Shown: positions 1-8,135, counted from the first letter of the stretch. The stretch: 64,000 nt of DNA from Rhodoferax ferrireducens (GCF_003347515.1 NZ_QEII01000269.1:1-64000); one strand, 5' to 3'. Notes: generated from the sequence alone by a model not told the origin. Numbers and translations: made by a program.

Positions 1-480
1 ATCAGGGTTTTGGACGATCATGTTTCCAACAGCCGCCTGGGAGCAGGCAGATCGACAGTTGCCCGTTTCGGAGGCTGAGCGACTGGTATTGAGAAATACG
101 TTCGCTCACTGACCGCAATGGAGCGACACACCCCAATTTCCGGACCTGGTCGGGAAGCGAAGTTCCGTCATCAACTGACCACCACCACGTTGCGGACATC
201 CACACCGCCAAACACCCAGATCCTGAATATCGGCTTTGAGACGAGGAATTCAGATAGCCGAATGTCCGGTTGGGTGTTGTCGGTGACGGCTGAGTTGATT
301 GTCAGTCTACTTCAGACTATTTGTCCAGGACTGGACAAAACCAGCGAAACACGGGACATCGATAGATCAGCAACCGGGGAATTGAAAGAGAAAGTGCTGA
401 GACTGTCCAACGCAGTTCAAACACGTCTACTTTTAGATTTCGAGAAACGGTAACGGAACGGTAACCAGAACACGTTTGAA
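1..480. other. Unassigned left-edge region, no convincing gene
   Basis: About 480 bp lie left of the tRNA pair. Short open frames exist on both strands (minus 2-211, plus 118-453), but neither has a recognisable domain, a clear ribosome binding site or convincing composition. DNA on the 3' side of a tRNA gene is a usual place for island remnants, so this could be the edge of an integrated element or a degraded gene. Nothing seen here decides that. Confidence 0.3.
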
Positions 481-491
481 TGCCACAAAGA

Positions 492-524
492 AGAAAGGAC
501 TTAGCGCCTTTCGACGCTAAGTCC
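492..524 (-). terminator. Rho-independent terminator after the tRNA genes
   Basis: A perfect 10-bp inverted repeat, GGACTTAGCG at 497-506 and CGCTAAGTCC at 515-524, has an 8-nt loop. Read on the minus strand it lies just after the tRNA-Arg 3' end and is followed by a T-rich run, as expected for an intrinsic terminator ending a minus-strand tRNA transcript. Confidence 0.75.
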
Positions 525-534
525 TTGATTCATA

Positions 535-611
535 TGGTGCGGCTGGCAGGAATTGAACCCACGACCCCTTGGTTCGTAGCCAAGTACTCTATCCAACTGA
601 GCTACAGCCGC
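535..611 (-). tRNA. tRNA-Arg (anticodon ACG)
   Basis: The minus strand folds into a full cloverleaf: 7-bp acceptor GCGGCTG/CAGCCGC, D arm, anticodon stem CTTGG/CCAAG with loop CTACGAA (anticodon ACG), T arm GTGGG/CCTGC around TTCAATT, discriminator A and an encoded CCA at 535-537. ACG, read as ICG, decodes CGU/CGC/CGA arginine codons. It lies 28 bp downstream of the CAT tRNA on the same strand, probably co-transcribed. Confidence 0.95.
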
Positions 612-639
612 TAAGCTTCGTATTATATACCAACTTAAT

Positions 640-716
640 TGGTGGGCCGTCACAGACTTGAACTGTGGACCAAAGGATTATGAGTCCTCTGCTCTAACCA
701 ACTGAGCTAACGGCCC
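640..716 (-). tRNA. tRNA-Met (anticodon CAT)
   Basis: The minus-strand cloverleaf has acceptor GGGCCGT/ACGGCCC, anticodon stem GAGGA/TCCTT with loop CTCATAA (anticodon CAT), T stem CACAG/CTGTG and an encoded CCA. The closed first acceptor base pair (G-C) rules out initiator tRNA-fMet. CAT could be elongator Met or the lysidine-modified Ile2. The sequence resembles betaproteobacterial elongator tRNA-Met, but Ile2 is not excluded. Confidence 0.85.
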
Positions 717-740
717 GAACGAAGCATGGATTGTAAGGGT

Positions 741-1745
741 CTACTTGTGGTGACTCAGGGCATTGCTGACCAATTTTGACGTAATGTCCACAATCTGAAT
801 CATGCGGTCATAGGCCATGCGCGTCGGCCCGATGACGCCTAAGGTACCGACCACCTGGCCATCCACTTCATAAGGTGCACTGACGATAGATAAATCGTCG
901 AAAGGCACAACCTGGCTCTCACCGCCAATGAAAATACGCACACCCTCCGCTTGGCCTGCAATATCGAGCAAGCGCATGAGTTGCGCTTTTTGCTCAAACA
1001 ACTCGAAGGCACGCCGCAGGTGACCCATGTCGTTGGAAAAATCGCTGACAGCCAGCAGATTGCGCTCGCCTGAAATAACCACCTCGTCCTGCGTCTCCGA
1101 AATGGCTTCAGAACTCACAACCACGGCTGCCTGCATCAGACTGGCAATTTCCGATCGGAGTGATTCAACTTCATTTTTCAGCCGTTCGCGCACCTGCTCG
1201 ATCGCCAGTCCAACGTAATTGCTGTTCAGGTAGTTGGCGGCTTCCACCAGCTGGGTTTGCGAATAATCCACCTCGGTGAAGATCACGCGGTTTTGCACGT
1301 CGCCCTCGGGAGAGACAATGATGACCAGCAAACGCCGCTCTGACAGTCGCAGAAACTCGATGTGTCGGAAAACCGAAGAACGGCGCGGCGCAATAACCAC
1401 CCCCACAAACTGGGACAGGTTGGACAGCAGATTGGCCGCGTTGGAAATCACTTTTTGGGGTTGATCGGGCGCCAGACTGTGCGAGGCAAACTGCCCCTGC
1501 CGCACCGTCAACATGGTGTCGACAAACAGACGGTAGCCGCGCGCCGTCGGGATGCGCCCGGCCGAGGTGTGCGGACTGGCTATCAGTCCCAACTCTTCCA
1601 GATCGGACATGACGTTGCGAATGGTGGCGGGCGACAAGTCCAGTCCCGAGGCTTTGGAGAGCGTGCGCGAGCCAACCGGCTGCCCATCGGCGATGTAGCG
1701 CTCGACCAGCGCTTTCAATAACAACTTGGCACGATCATCCAGCAT
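741..1745 (-). CDS. hrcA: Heat-inducible transcriptional repressor HrcA
   Basis: This 334-residue protein has the HrcA layout: an N-terminal winged helix (about residues 1-75, with the conserved [16 protein letters not shown] segment and the SAGRIPT turn) and a C-terminal GAF-like dimerisation domain ([29 protein letters not shown]). HrcA binds CIRCE operators (TTAGCACTC-N9-GAGTGCTAA) to repress chaperone genes and is kept active by GroEL. A CIRCE site is present upstream of rpoH in this window (59540-59566). In relatives hrcA is divergent from nadK; here a filamentous prophage begins about 10 bp upstream of the start codon, so the native promoter is not visible and expression may depend on minus-strand prophage transcripts. 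Confidence 0.97.
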   Translation of the reverse strand: MLDDRAKLLLKALVERYIADGQPVGSRTLSKASGLDLSPATIRNVMSDLEELGLIASPHTSAGRIPTARGYRLFVDTMLTVRQGQFASHSLAPDQPQKVISNAANLLSNLSQFVGVVIAPRRSSVFRHIEFLRLSERRLLVIIVSPEGDVQNRVIFTEVDYSQTQLVEAANYLNSNYVGLAIEQVRERLKNEVESLRSEIASLMQAAVVVSSEAISETQDEVVISGERNLLAVSDFSNDMGHLRRAFELFEQKAQLMRLLDIAGQAEGVRIFIGGESQVVPFDDLSIVSAPYEVDGQVVGTLGVIGPTRMAYDRMIQIVDITSKLVSNALSHHK

Positions 1746-1754
1746 GAGGGCATT

Positions 1755-2342
1755 TTACCTATCACTAGGTGACAGACGCCAACGGCCCCGCTTCTCGACC
1801 CTGTGAATGGAGTCACGAAGACCCGCAACGCTCATCCCGAACATGTCAGCAAGCAAAGACTGTTCAAATCCCCAGTGCCACATATCCGCAACCTTCGCGG
1901 AATCACCAGGCGACAAAACTGGCTTCTTCCCCCAAGTTTGACCCCGCGCCCTAGCAGCGATCTGCCCAGCCATGCAGCGCTCGCGAATCAACTCCCGCTC
2001 AAACTCAGCAAAAACACCCAGGAGCTGGAGGAACATACGGCCTTGAGGCGTGACAGTCTCAATTGACTCTGTGAGGGAGCGAAACCCAACCTCTTTAGCC
2101 CTCAATTGCTCGAAGATACGAACGAAATGCGACATCGACCGAGCTAACCTGTCAATCTTGTAAACACAAAGCGTATCGCCCGGTTTGAGAACATTCGAAA
2201 TCAGATTTTCCAGCACGGGACGCCTCTTGATAGACGATTGCTTCTCCTCGAAAAAATGATTTATACCGTTTTTATGAAACGCTGCCAGCTGGAGCTTTGT
2301 TGATTGCTCAGACGTTGACACTCTTGCGTAACCATAGATCAT
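1755..2342 (-). CDS. Serine recombinase (resolvase/invertase family), likely prophage integrase
   Basis: The 195-residue small serine recombinase starts MIYGYARVSTSEQ, where the Ser of RVST is the expected nucleophile. The conserved KIDRLARS and FAEFERELIRER segments follow, then a short C-terminal helix-turn-helix region (about 150-195). An upstream in-frame start at 2387 exists, but ATG 2342 is preceded by AGGGGGTTAGGG and begins at the family's usual N-terminus. It is the last gene of the phage minus-strand unit, and its stop codon lies at the junction with hrcA. Most inoviruses use host XerCD; a resolvase-like enzyme is the RSM-type alternative. It may integrate, excise or invert DNA. Integration is inferred from position. 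Confidence 0.85.
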   Translation of the reverse strand: MIYGYARVSTSEQSTKLQLAAFHKNGINHFFEEKQSSIKRRPVLENLISNVLKPGDTLCVYKIDRLARSMSHFVRIFEQLRAKEVGFRSLTESIETVTPQGRMFLQLLGVFAEFERELIRERCMAGQIAARARGQTWGKKPVLSPGDSAKVADMWHWGFEQSLLADMFGMSVAGLRDSIHRVEKRGRWRLSPSDR

Positions 2343-2416
2343 CCCTAACCCCCTGTTTTTAGGGTAAACCATAGGGCAATTTGACAAAGGTTAAACGCAG
2401 AAATAGCACGTTCCCC

Positions 2417-2614
2417 CTATCGCTTACGCAACAACTGATCCCGAAGCAGTTTCGAAATCACCGCCGCCTTAGTCAGATTTTTGAATTTCAAATAGCCCTC
2501 AAATGCCTCAGACAGCTCTTGCGGGATATCGACCGACAGCGTGACCAACGCGTGACGTTGACGGTAAGCCGCCACCCGAGCAGCCGCGTTTTCATGGACC
2601 TTTTGACGTGCCAT
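2417..2614 (-). CDS. Small ribbon-helix-helix-like phage protein
   Basis: This basic 65-residue protein has a central segment LVTLSVDIPQELSEAFEGYL, matching a ribbon-helix-helix strand followed by helix 1, and a second helix in LTKAAVISKLLRDQ. Such proteins usually dimerise and bind DNA. The start is preceded by GAGGGTGAG at good spacing, and the gene lies 12 bp after rep, so the two are probably translated from one message. It could regulate rep or copy number or assist the recombinase. No specific family name is recognised. Confidence 0.65.
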   Translation of the reverse strand: MARQKVHENAAARVAAYRQRHALVTLSVDIPQELSEAFEGYLKFKNLTKAAVISKLLRDQLLRKR

Positions 2615-2626
2615 ATGGGCTCACCC

Positions 2627-3598
2627 TCAATGCGTTACGTGTAACGTTGCGGCCGCAGGACCATCGCCACGTTCAGTACAGAGCCACCACGAATCCTTGA
2701 AATACGAGATACGGTGATCGACCATGACATCGCCATCCTTGCATTCAAAGCAGCAGGCCACGATATCGGCCAAGGTGCCGTTTAAACGCATGATGTGGAC
2801 CTCTGCCTTGACTTCACCGTTTGAACGACTGTAGCGGTTCTTTTCCTCAGGCACAGACTCAAAATCTTTGAGGATGTACTTTGAGACATAGCCCGCCATC
2901 TTCGCCAAGCTCATAGGCTTGTGACGCGACGGAGCGCCGAACTTTGATTTACCACCGACAAAGCACAAACCGTTTGCAAGCACTGGAAAGGCCTCAGCTG
3001 GACGCAGGGGACCGACAAAGGGGTAATCCCCGATGATGTCGCGCCAGATGCGCGTGCCGAGCTCCCACGCCTTGATTTTGACGCCCTTGTAATCGGCATG
3101 CTGTGGCAGCTTATTGGTGGCGCAATGAATGTGCATGGCACCGCGTTCTTGCATCTCAAACGATGCGCAGTAACGGAAATCACCAAGGGTTTTTTTCATG
3201 CGCCGGACCCACTCTTTAAAGTGAACTTTGCACAGCTCACGGTCTGTCTGGTTTGCCCGATACGTGAGGGTCAACATTTCATTGAAGCCCTCAGAAATGA
3301 TGAAACGACGGCATTTTGTCTTGGCACGGCGTGCCGACGATTTAAGCGACCTCAAGCGCTTTTCCTCGACTTCATCCAAGCGTTCCTGTTCAAGCCGCGC
3401 TTGCTTCGCGGGGTCATAGTCATATTGGGCTATGTACTCATCCCACGACAGCGGGGCACGCATCGGGGGAACCTCTGTCCATTCGACCACCTGACGTGCA
3501 GAACGCTCTGTCACGCCGTTACTTGTCCAGGTGCGGACGTCCCAGCAATTCTCGACATACTCGCCTTCAAAGCGCATGCCGTTTACAATCTTTTCCAT
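2627..3598 (-). CDS. Rolling-circle replication initiation protein (HUH endonuclease)
   Basis: The 323-residue Rep shows an HUH metal-binding motif, MHIHCATNKLP near residue 155, and a downstream catalytic tyrosine motif AGYVSKYILKDF near residue 240, the order found in inovirus and plasmid rolling-circle initiators. It would nick the plus-strand origin of the replicative form and start single-strand synthesis. The gene follows a 550-bp intergenic stretch full of hairpins and short repeats that is the best origin candidate. A central Arg/Lys-rich helix (SLKSSARRAKTKCRR) could contact DNA. It is transcribed with the RHH-like and recombinase genes. Confidence 0.9.
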   Translation of the reverse strand: MEKIVNGMRFEGEYVENCWDVRTWTSNGVTERSARQVVEWTEVPPMRAPLSWDEYIAQYDYDPAKQARLEQERLDEVEEKRLRSLKSSARRAKTKCRRFIISEGFNEMLTLTYRANQTDRELCKVHFKEWVRRMKKTLGDFRYCASFEMQERGAMHIHCATNKLPQHADYKGVKIKAWELGTRIWRDIIGDYPFVGPLRPAEAFPVLANGLCFVGGKSKFGAPSRHKPMSLAKMAGYVSKYILKDFESVPEEKNRYSRSNGEVKAEVHIMRLNGTLADIVACCFECKDGDVMVDHRISYFKDSWWLCTERGDGPAAATLHVTH

Positions 3599-3906
3599 CG
3601 CAGGCCTACTCTGTGATCTGTCCCCGGTAGTTGATAGCTACGCGGGGATTTTTTTGTTTTTGAAATAGCTACCTTGGCAGGTAGCGATTAAGGACAAACC
3701 GGAAATACCGGACGGGAAACAGGAGACGGGAGCCGGAGAGGTTTCATTGTTTTTAGCCCTATGTTCTAAAGTGTTCTAGTAATAAATTAGTCGCGGGCTT
3801 CGCCCGCGCCCCGCGCTTCGCTTTCCGGGGCACGGTCTGAAGCACCGCACGCCACCGTGGCATCGAAGACCCGCTAACTACCTGCCCCATTGCGTCACCC
3901 CCTGTT

Positions 3907-3946
3907 GTTACGTTCTTGCGTTGTTACGTTGTTACGTTCTTGCGTT
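3907..3946. repeat. Iteron-like direct repeats in the phage intergenic region
   Basis: The 16-mer GTTACGTTCTTGCGTT occurs exactly at 3907-3922 and 3931-3946; its first eight bases also occur at 3923-3930. Spacing and position next to rep suggest Rep-binding iterons, though polymerase slippage could also produce them. Confidence 0.6.
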
Positions 3947-3956
3947 CTTACATTGC

Positions 3957-3994
3957 ACTCAGACTCAGACTCACACTCACACTCAGACTCACAC
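3957..3994. repeat. Six tandem hexamers ACTCAG/ACTCAC
   Basis: Six consecutive hexamers run from 3957 to 3992 in the order G,G,C,C,G,C at the last base (ACTCAG or ACTCAC), followed by AC. This is a short microsatellite-like tract directly after the iteron-like block. It may vary in copy number or be a binding array. Confidence 0.8.
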
Positions 3995-4153
3995 AGGGGA
4001 TGCCGCAACGTGTCAGGCAGTCAGCTGGCAGCGTGAAGCACCACCGAACAGCCGTACCGCTTCGCTCCATGGGGGCGGCCCCCCATACCCCCTAGCACCC
4101 TCAGCCCGGGTTGACGCTATTCGCTACCCGGACTTCGCGAACCTCCCTGTTTA

Positions 4154-5266
4154 TCAATAAGAGACGGCCTTGACCTTGTGCATGAAGGACAGCACCGAGG
4201 CGTCAGGCGAGGGCGCGGAGGCTTCCAGCGGGACCACATCGGGCTTGGAATCGGGGATAACACTGTGCGGAAGTGCGGGCGGTTCTGGACGCGCCACGGC
4301 CCACGCAGGCCCCGCCGATGCACCAGCCTCACGGACCAGACCTTGATACGGATTGAATGGAACGTTTTTTAACCAGGCGCTGCATTCAGCGGGCGACAGA
4401 CCAGCGTCTGTGCCTTGTTGCGTGACGCACTTGCATTTTTCACCCATGCACAGGGCACCGGCCACCATGGGCATATTGACGACGACGCGCAAATGGTCGT
4501 ACAAGGGCGCGGATTCCGGCTTGCTGGAGATACGCGGGACAAAGGCCGAGGTGTCATACACCGGCAGCGACTCACCGGAAACCACCGGACGATTGACGAT
4601 GCCATCGAGCGTTTTAGGCGACGCCTGCACAGGCACGCTTGATGCGGGATGCAGTTTGCCGGAAATTGCCACGTACGAGCGCCACGACATCACCGCCACG
4701 GTCAACAGAGCCAAGGCCATGACGACCAGCATCCACGGAAAAGAGCGAATCGGCTTAATGTGCTCCGACGCTGACTTGTATTGTGAAAAGATAGCCTTTG
4801 GCAAGCGGTAGCGTTTCTTGATTGGCGCGTTCTTCCAGCCCGTAGCGCAGTTATCCGCGCACTCTGGCCACTCGTACCAGAAGCGCCCAATGATGCCGAG
4901 GTCACGCAGATGAACGTGACGACCGACGAGGCCGCGGATATTCGAATCCACCAACCGCGGCGCCTGCGTGACCACGTAAAAATCGAGACCCCGGTGACGG
5001 TGCGTTTCGAGCATGGAGATATCGGGTGGCACCTTGCTACCCGGACCACGCGGACGCCACACACGTTGCACCTCGTCAATCACGATGATGGAGCCATCCG
5101 GCACCGTGTCAGGCCATGTCGCGGGGTCAACCAAAACCTGATGCTCGATTTGCAGACCGGGGATACCGGACGCGTAGACGGTACGGGTTTTCGAGAGCTT
5201 GGACAGCAGATCGACGAGCGCAGCACTTTTGCCAGTACCGGGAGCGCCGGTTATCAGGGTAATCAT
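4154..5266 (-). CDS. zot: Zot-like assembly ATPase (filamentous phage pI)
   Basis: The 370-residue protein opens with the Walker A motif GAPGTGKS (residues 7-14), has a Walker B-like IIVIDEVQ at about 80-87 and a cytoplasmic P-loop domain to about residue 180. A single transmembrane segment (MLVVMALALLTVAVMSW, about 195-215) and a periplasmic C-terminal part with paired cysteines (CMGEKCKC) follow. This is the pI/Zot layout: an inner-membrane ATPase that drives virion assembly and export with an outer-membrane secretin. No secretin gene is seen in the prophage, so a host secretin is probably used, as in CTX phage. It follows the DUF2523 gene in the usual pIII-pVI-pI order. Confidence 0.93.
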   Translation of the reverse strand: MITLITGAPGTGKSAALVDLLSKLSKTRTVYASGIPGLQIEHQVLVDPATWPDTVPDGSIIVIDEVQRVWRPRGPGSKVPPDISMLETHRHRGLDFYVVTQAPRLVDSNIRGLVGRHVHLRDLGIIGRFWYEWPECADNCATGWKNAPIKKRYRLPKAIFSQYKSASEHIKPIRSFPWMLVVMALALLTVAVMSWRSYVAISGKLHPASSVPVQASPKTLDGIVNRPVVSGESLPVYDTSAFVPRISSKPESAPLYDHLRVVVNMPMVAGALCMGEKCKCVTQQGTDAGLSPAECSAWLKNVPFNPYQGLVREAGASAGPAWAVARPEPPALPHSVIPDSKPDVVPLEASAPSPDASVLSFMHKVKAVSY

Positions 5267-5393
5267 GGAGGACCTTTAGCGTTTTTTGACGAGAAAAAAA
5301 TTAGGCCGAGAGTGGCTTACAGCGCCGTAAGTTTCAGATTCCCGAAAACACTTTACAAAGCGATTTCGGAGAGTGGTGCACTAAACCCTAGGG

Positions 5394-5678
5394 TTATGCG
5401 CCCGTGGTTTGAAGCGCAAAACGTTTCATCACCATCCACGCAAGACCGCTCACGATGCCCCCGGACATGATGGACATGGCATCGAAGAAACCAGCCATGG
5501 CGAGCAATTGGAGAATGTCCGAAGTCATACCGACGAAGCCAGCCTTTGCCGCGTCCAGTGCGGCATTGACAGCACTGTCCGCACCCACATAAGTGACAGT
5601 CCCGACGCCCAAGGCAGACAGAGCCCGCGACACCAAGGGCCACGTAATCCGAGCGAGCCATTCAGCAATGCCGTCCAT
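5394..5678 (-). CDS. DUF2523 family protein, pVI-like minor coat
   Basis: This 94-residue hydrophobic protein has two or three membrane-spanning stretches (WPLVSRALSALGVGTVTYV, ILQLLAMAGFFDAMSIMSG, VSGLAWMVMK), as in DUF2523 proteins that lie between the adsorption protein and Zot in many inoviruses and are equated with pVI. pVI helps cap the virion and release it from the membrane. Its start is 1 bp from the stop of the TspB-like gene, which implies translational coupling. The function is inferred from position and family. Confidence 0.85.
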   Translation of the reverse strand: MDGIAEWLARITWPLVSRALSALGVGTVTYVGADSAVNAALDAAKAGFVGMTSDILQLLAMAGFFDAMSIMSGGIVSGLAWMVMKRFALQTTGA

Positions 5679-5679
5679 G

Positions 5680-7053
5680 TCAATCCTTACGGCTCAGGCC
5701 GAGAAAAGTCAACGTAGCCGAGAGCCACGCGAAAGCCAAAAGAAGCGGCTTGATACCACTTGCGAAATCACACAACATGGTGAACGGCATGGACAGCGAG
5801 ACGCCCATAATCATTGCCGTTTTTGGTGCCGGACAGGTGCCATTTTCCGGACCCCAACCACCATTTTTCGTAATGGAAAGTGTCTTATCAGAATTGTCGA
5901 TAACCGATGGTTCTAAGTCACCCAACGTGACCTTTTGACAGGCCAAAATGTCCGGATTTTTCTCGCAAAGGTCCGGCGTTTTTTCATCGGCAGACGTACC
6001 AGACGCGGGCGTCTCAGGCACTGGCGCGGTATCGGGCAATGGCTCTGCATCGGTTTTTGTCAGGTCCTTTGGCTGTATATCAACCCGAAACGGCTCTGAA
6101 ATAGTGGGCGATGGCACCACATCTACAACCGGCGTTTTCCACTGCGGAGGATTTGAATTGGGCACCGGCTGCGGCTCACCCATGGGCACGCGCAAAGGCT
6201 GAGGCACGGGATTCGCGCCAGGAGAAGGATTGACGATAGGAAGCGGCTCAAGCGGCCACTCGACACCGGGAACAGGGAAATATTTAGGCACGCCATTCGG
6301 CAAGGCCCGCAGAGCCATCTCATCCTCGAATTGCTGGCGGGTCAATTCATCATATTTAGTCTCACCAGTGTTATACGCATCGGTCGGCCGAGACACGATC
6401 GAATAACTAAGATCACTAGACCCAGTACCACCAGTATTTAAATCATAAGTTTCTACAATCCAAACTTTAATAGGGTACGCTTGAAAGTCGATCCGAACCA
6501 CAAGCGAAGAGCAATTAGAACCATTACTCGGACACGCCCTAGGTGCGGCCCAATCGGCCACAGCCTGCGCAGCAGCAGCACTACCCTTGTACCAACCGCC
6601 AGCGGAGTCATAGGGACTCCATTCAAGACAAGCCGTAGTACAGATTTCACCCTCAATCGAGTTATCTTTTTTCCACTTACCATCTTTAACAACGATGCCG
6701 TTATCGGTGTACCACTCATATGCAGCATAGCCCGCCGACCCGACCGCCAGCACAGCGAACAGACCCGGATTGCCAAACGAAGCAGCAGCACCAACACGGC
6801 CCGCATTCGCCGCAAACCGCATAGCAACAGGCATAGTAATAGCCCGACCGCCGACATTCAACGCGGCATTGGTACGAACGGTGTTAGCCAAAAAAGTGGC
6901 GTCATTCGCAGCCACTTTTGAAAAATTGAACGTTGACGCAGCACCACTGCCTTGCGTCCAACCAGCGGGGGCGGCCAATTGTGCGTAACCGGCATACGAC
7001 CAACCGGAAAAGGCCAGCAGCAAAGCCGCTACCAGTTTTGAACGAGTATCCAT
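5680..7053 (-). CDS. TspB-related minor virion protein, candidate adsorption protein (pIII-like)
   Basis: The 457-residue precursor has a signal peptide (MDTRSKLVAALLLAFSGWSYA). A cysteine-containing N-terminal region (CTTACLEW, CPSNGSNC) comes next, then a long Pro-rich linker at about residues 265-350. The C-terminal segment has conserved cysteines (LCEKNPDILACQ, GTCPAP, MLCDFASG) and a final membrane anchor (LLLAFAWLSATLTFLGL). That C-terminus is typical of the TspB family encoded by Neisseria and other inoviruses, which corresponds to pIII, the protein at the virion tip that binds the host pilus and TolA. The start has an AGGGA ribosome binding site that lies inside the overlapping 24-aa ORF. 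Receptor specificity cannot be told. Confidence 0.85.
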   Translation of the reverse strand: MDTRSKLVAALLLAFSGWSYAGYAQLAAPAGWTQGSGAASTFNFSKVAANDATFLANTVRTNAALNVGGRAITMPVAMRFAANAGRVGAAASFGNPGLFAVLAVGSAGYAAYEWYTDNGIVVKDGKWKKDNSIEGEICTTACLEWSPYDSAGGWYKGSAAAAQAVADWAAPRACPSNGSNCSSLVVRIDFQAYPIKVWIVETYDLNTGGTGSSDLSYSIVSRPTDAYNTGETKYDELTRQQFEDEMALRALPNGVPKYFPVPGVEWPLEPLPIVNPSPGANPVPQPLRVPMGEPQPVPNSNPPQWKTPVVDVVPSPTISEPFRVDIQPKDLTKTDAEPLPDTAPVPETPASGTSADEKTPDLCEKNPDILACQKVTLGDLEPSVIDNSDKTLSITKNGGWGPENGTCPAPKTAMIMGVSLSMPFTMLCDFASGIKPLLLAFAWLSATLTFLGLSRKD

Positions 7054-7103
7054 ACGGTCCCTAGTACGCCGATGAAGCCAACCCAGAATTCAGGCGTTGC
7101 CAT
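7029..7103 (-). CDS. 24-residue hydrophobic ORF overlapping the pIII-like start
   Basis: ATG at 7103 opens a 24-codon frame (MATPEFWVGFIGVLG followed by TVWILVQNW) that is nearly all membrane-compatible. GGGGGTGACT precedes it. It overlaps the end of the 114-aa gene by 14 nt and the start of the pIII-like gene by 25 nt, in a different frame from each. Inovirus pVII and pIX are 30-35-residue hydrophobic proteins, so this could be one of them or a coupling leader peptide. Expression is unproven. Confidence 0.4.
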   Translation of the reverse strand: MATPEFWVGFIGVLGTVWILVQNW

Positions 7104-7434
7104 AGTCACCCCCGGTATCACCACGCAGTGCGCGAGTGACGAAAAGCAAAGCATAGGCACCAACCCACGCCGCGCCGACCATCCAGCCCATAGACAGCCC
7201 GTCTTGGACTGTGAGCAGCCCGCAGGGTTGCGCACTGTAGGGCGTAACAGTCACGATTGCCGCGCCGCCACCGACGGGCAGCAAAGAATAAGTAATCGAG
7301 TCATCCGCGACAGACGCCACGTTGACGATATAGGCCGAGGCCCCATGCTGGACGACAGCGCCGATCTGATCTGACGCACTGGCGTGAGCCGCCTCAGTGG
7401 CAGTTTGATAACAGGCAGCGCCTACTTGAAACAT
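7090..7434 (-). CDS. Inovirus membrane protein of unknown function (114 aa)
   Basis: ATG 7434 gives a 114-residue protein starting MFQVGAACYQTATEAAH, with a C-terminal transmembrane helix (WMVGAAWVGAYALLFVTRAL) and a short charged tail. Open reading extends further upstream, but that extension would cross the hairpin terminator after the coat gene and is unlikely. Small proteins in this slot, between major coat and adsorption protein, are common in inoviruses and poorly characterised. A minor virion or assembly role is inferred only from position. Confidence 0.65.
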   Translation of the reverse strand: MFQVGAACYQTATEAAHASASDQIGAVVQHGASAYIVNVASVADDSITYSLLPVGGGAAIVTVTPYSAQPCGLLTVQDGLSMGWMVGAAWVGAYALLFVTRALRGDTGGDYGNA

Positions 7435-7452
7435 GATGCGGACCCTAGAAGA

Positions 7453-7495
7453 CCAGTGCCCGCGAACCGGCCTGATAGACGACTGCGGGCACTGG
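7453..7495 (-). terminator. Hairpin after the major coat gene
   Basis: Perfect 11-bp arms CCAGTGCCCGC (7453-7463) and GCGGGCACTGG (7485-7495) enclose a 21-nt loop just downstream of the coat gene stop. Filamentous phages typically have a terminator here that gives much coat mRNA and less read-through into minor virion genes. There is no long T tract, so termination may be partial. Confidence 0.65.
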
Positions 7496-7501
7496 AAAGC
7501 A

Positions 7502-7702
7502 TTACAGACCCTTGCGGATGAACTTGAATGCGTACACAGCCACGATTGCCGCAAGCACGATACCTGCGACGGTCAAAGCATCGGCTTGCAGAGCCGTCAG
7601 GGCAGTCGTGACAACAGCGGGAACCTCAGCCATGGCCGAACCAGCGGCAGCAGCAGTTACACCAGACACCAGCGCCAGGCGCGCGAAGAGAGCTTTTTTC
7701 AT
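7502..7702 (-). CDS. Major coat protein precursor (pVIII-like)
   Basis: Starting at ATG 7702 gives a 66-residue precursor: signal peptide MKKALFARLALVSGVTAAAA-GSAMA with the cleavage motif AMA, then a 41-residue mature protein. The mature chain has a short polar N-terminus, a hydrophobic helix (LTVAGIVLAAIVAVYAF) and a basic C-terminus (KFIRKGL) that would face the DNA. This is the pVIII architecture. A longer in-frame start at 7750 would put charged residues before the signal peptide and is unlikely. A strong hairpin follows the gene. Confidence 0.9.
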   Translation of the reverse strand: MKKALFARLALVSGVTAAAAGSAMAEVPAVVTTALTALQADALTVAGIVLAAIVAVYAFKFIRKGL

Positions 7703-7784
7703 TTCAACTTTCGTAAACACCGGAATATCCCGGTAGGAAGCGCACGGCATTTCACAACGTTGATGCGCTACCTACTGAAAACTC

Positions 7785-8135
7785 TTAGGCCGTTTTTGGC
7801 AGGGCGCGTGCGGGCATGGGCAGCAGGCCGCACAGCACGGAAATGATGTCCCCTTTGTTCTTCCCCCAGGCGGCACGCTGGAGACTGAAGGCGGCACGGA
7901 AATAGCCGACTTTGGCCTGTTGATACAGGGTCTCAGGCATATTCAGGCGACCGACCTCATGCAAGGAGCCGTCATCGAGCAGCAGGCCGACTTGAGCCGA
8001 ATAAACGATGAAGGATTTGCCCTCGTAAACGCGGGTTTCAGGAGTATCGACTTTCATGATGTGGATAGTTGACGAGTGTTGCAATACGCGCTCAGTGGGG
8101 ACAGCGGCAGCGACGGGGGTTTGAGCTTCAGACAT
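7785..8135 (-). CDS. Probable ssDNA-binding protein (pV-like)
   Basis: This 116-residue soluble protein is rich in beta-strand and aromatic residues (IHIMKVDTPETRVYEGKSF, FIVYSAQVGLLLDDGS, VGYFRAAFSLQRAAWG). It sits directly upstream of the major coat gene, where inoviruses encode the helix-destabilising protein that coats newly made phage ssDNA and hands it to the assembly machinery. Identity rests mainly on size, fold propensity and position. Its start codon overlaps the stop of the 26-aa ORF (ATGTCTGA), suggesting coupled translation. Confidence 0.7.
   Translation of the reverse strand: MSEAQTPVAAAVPTERVLQHSSTIHIMKVDTPETRVYEGKSFIVYSAQVGLLLDDGSLHEVGRLNMPETLYQQAKVGYFRAAFSLQRAAWGKNKGDIISVLCGLLPMPARALPKTA

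Larger units (their letters stand above)
3599..4153. other. Prophage intergenic region: candidate replication origin and packaging signal
   Basis: This 555-bp gap between zot and rep has no convincing gene but is dense in structure. Hairpins lie at 3621-3648 (with a T7 run on the plus strand), 3668-3685 (GCTACC/GGTAGC), 3792-3808 (CGCGGGC/GCCCGCG, 3-nt loop), 3808-3831 (GCCCCG/CGGGGC) and 4069-4086 (ATGGGGG/CCCCCAT). Two short repeat blocks lie at 3907-3946 and 3957-3994. In filamentous phages such a region holds the plus- and minus-strand origins and the packaging hairpin. Which hairpin does which job cannot be assigned here. Confidence 0.6.

Noticed and set aside
1..480. Left-edge DNA as a tRNA-associated island with an integrase
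   Set aside because: No integrase, direct repeat of the tRNA 3' end or mobile gene can be seen in the 480 bp available.
3957..3994. Hexamer array as a possible CRISPR
   Set aside because: Units are 6 bp without spacers; this is a microsatellite-like tract.
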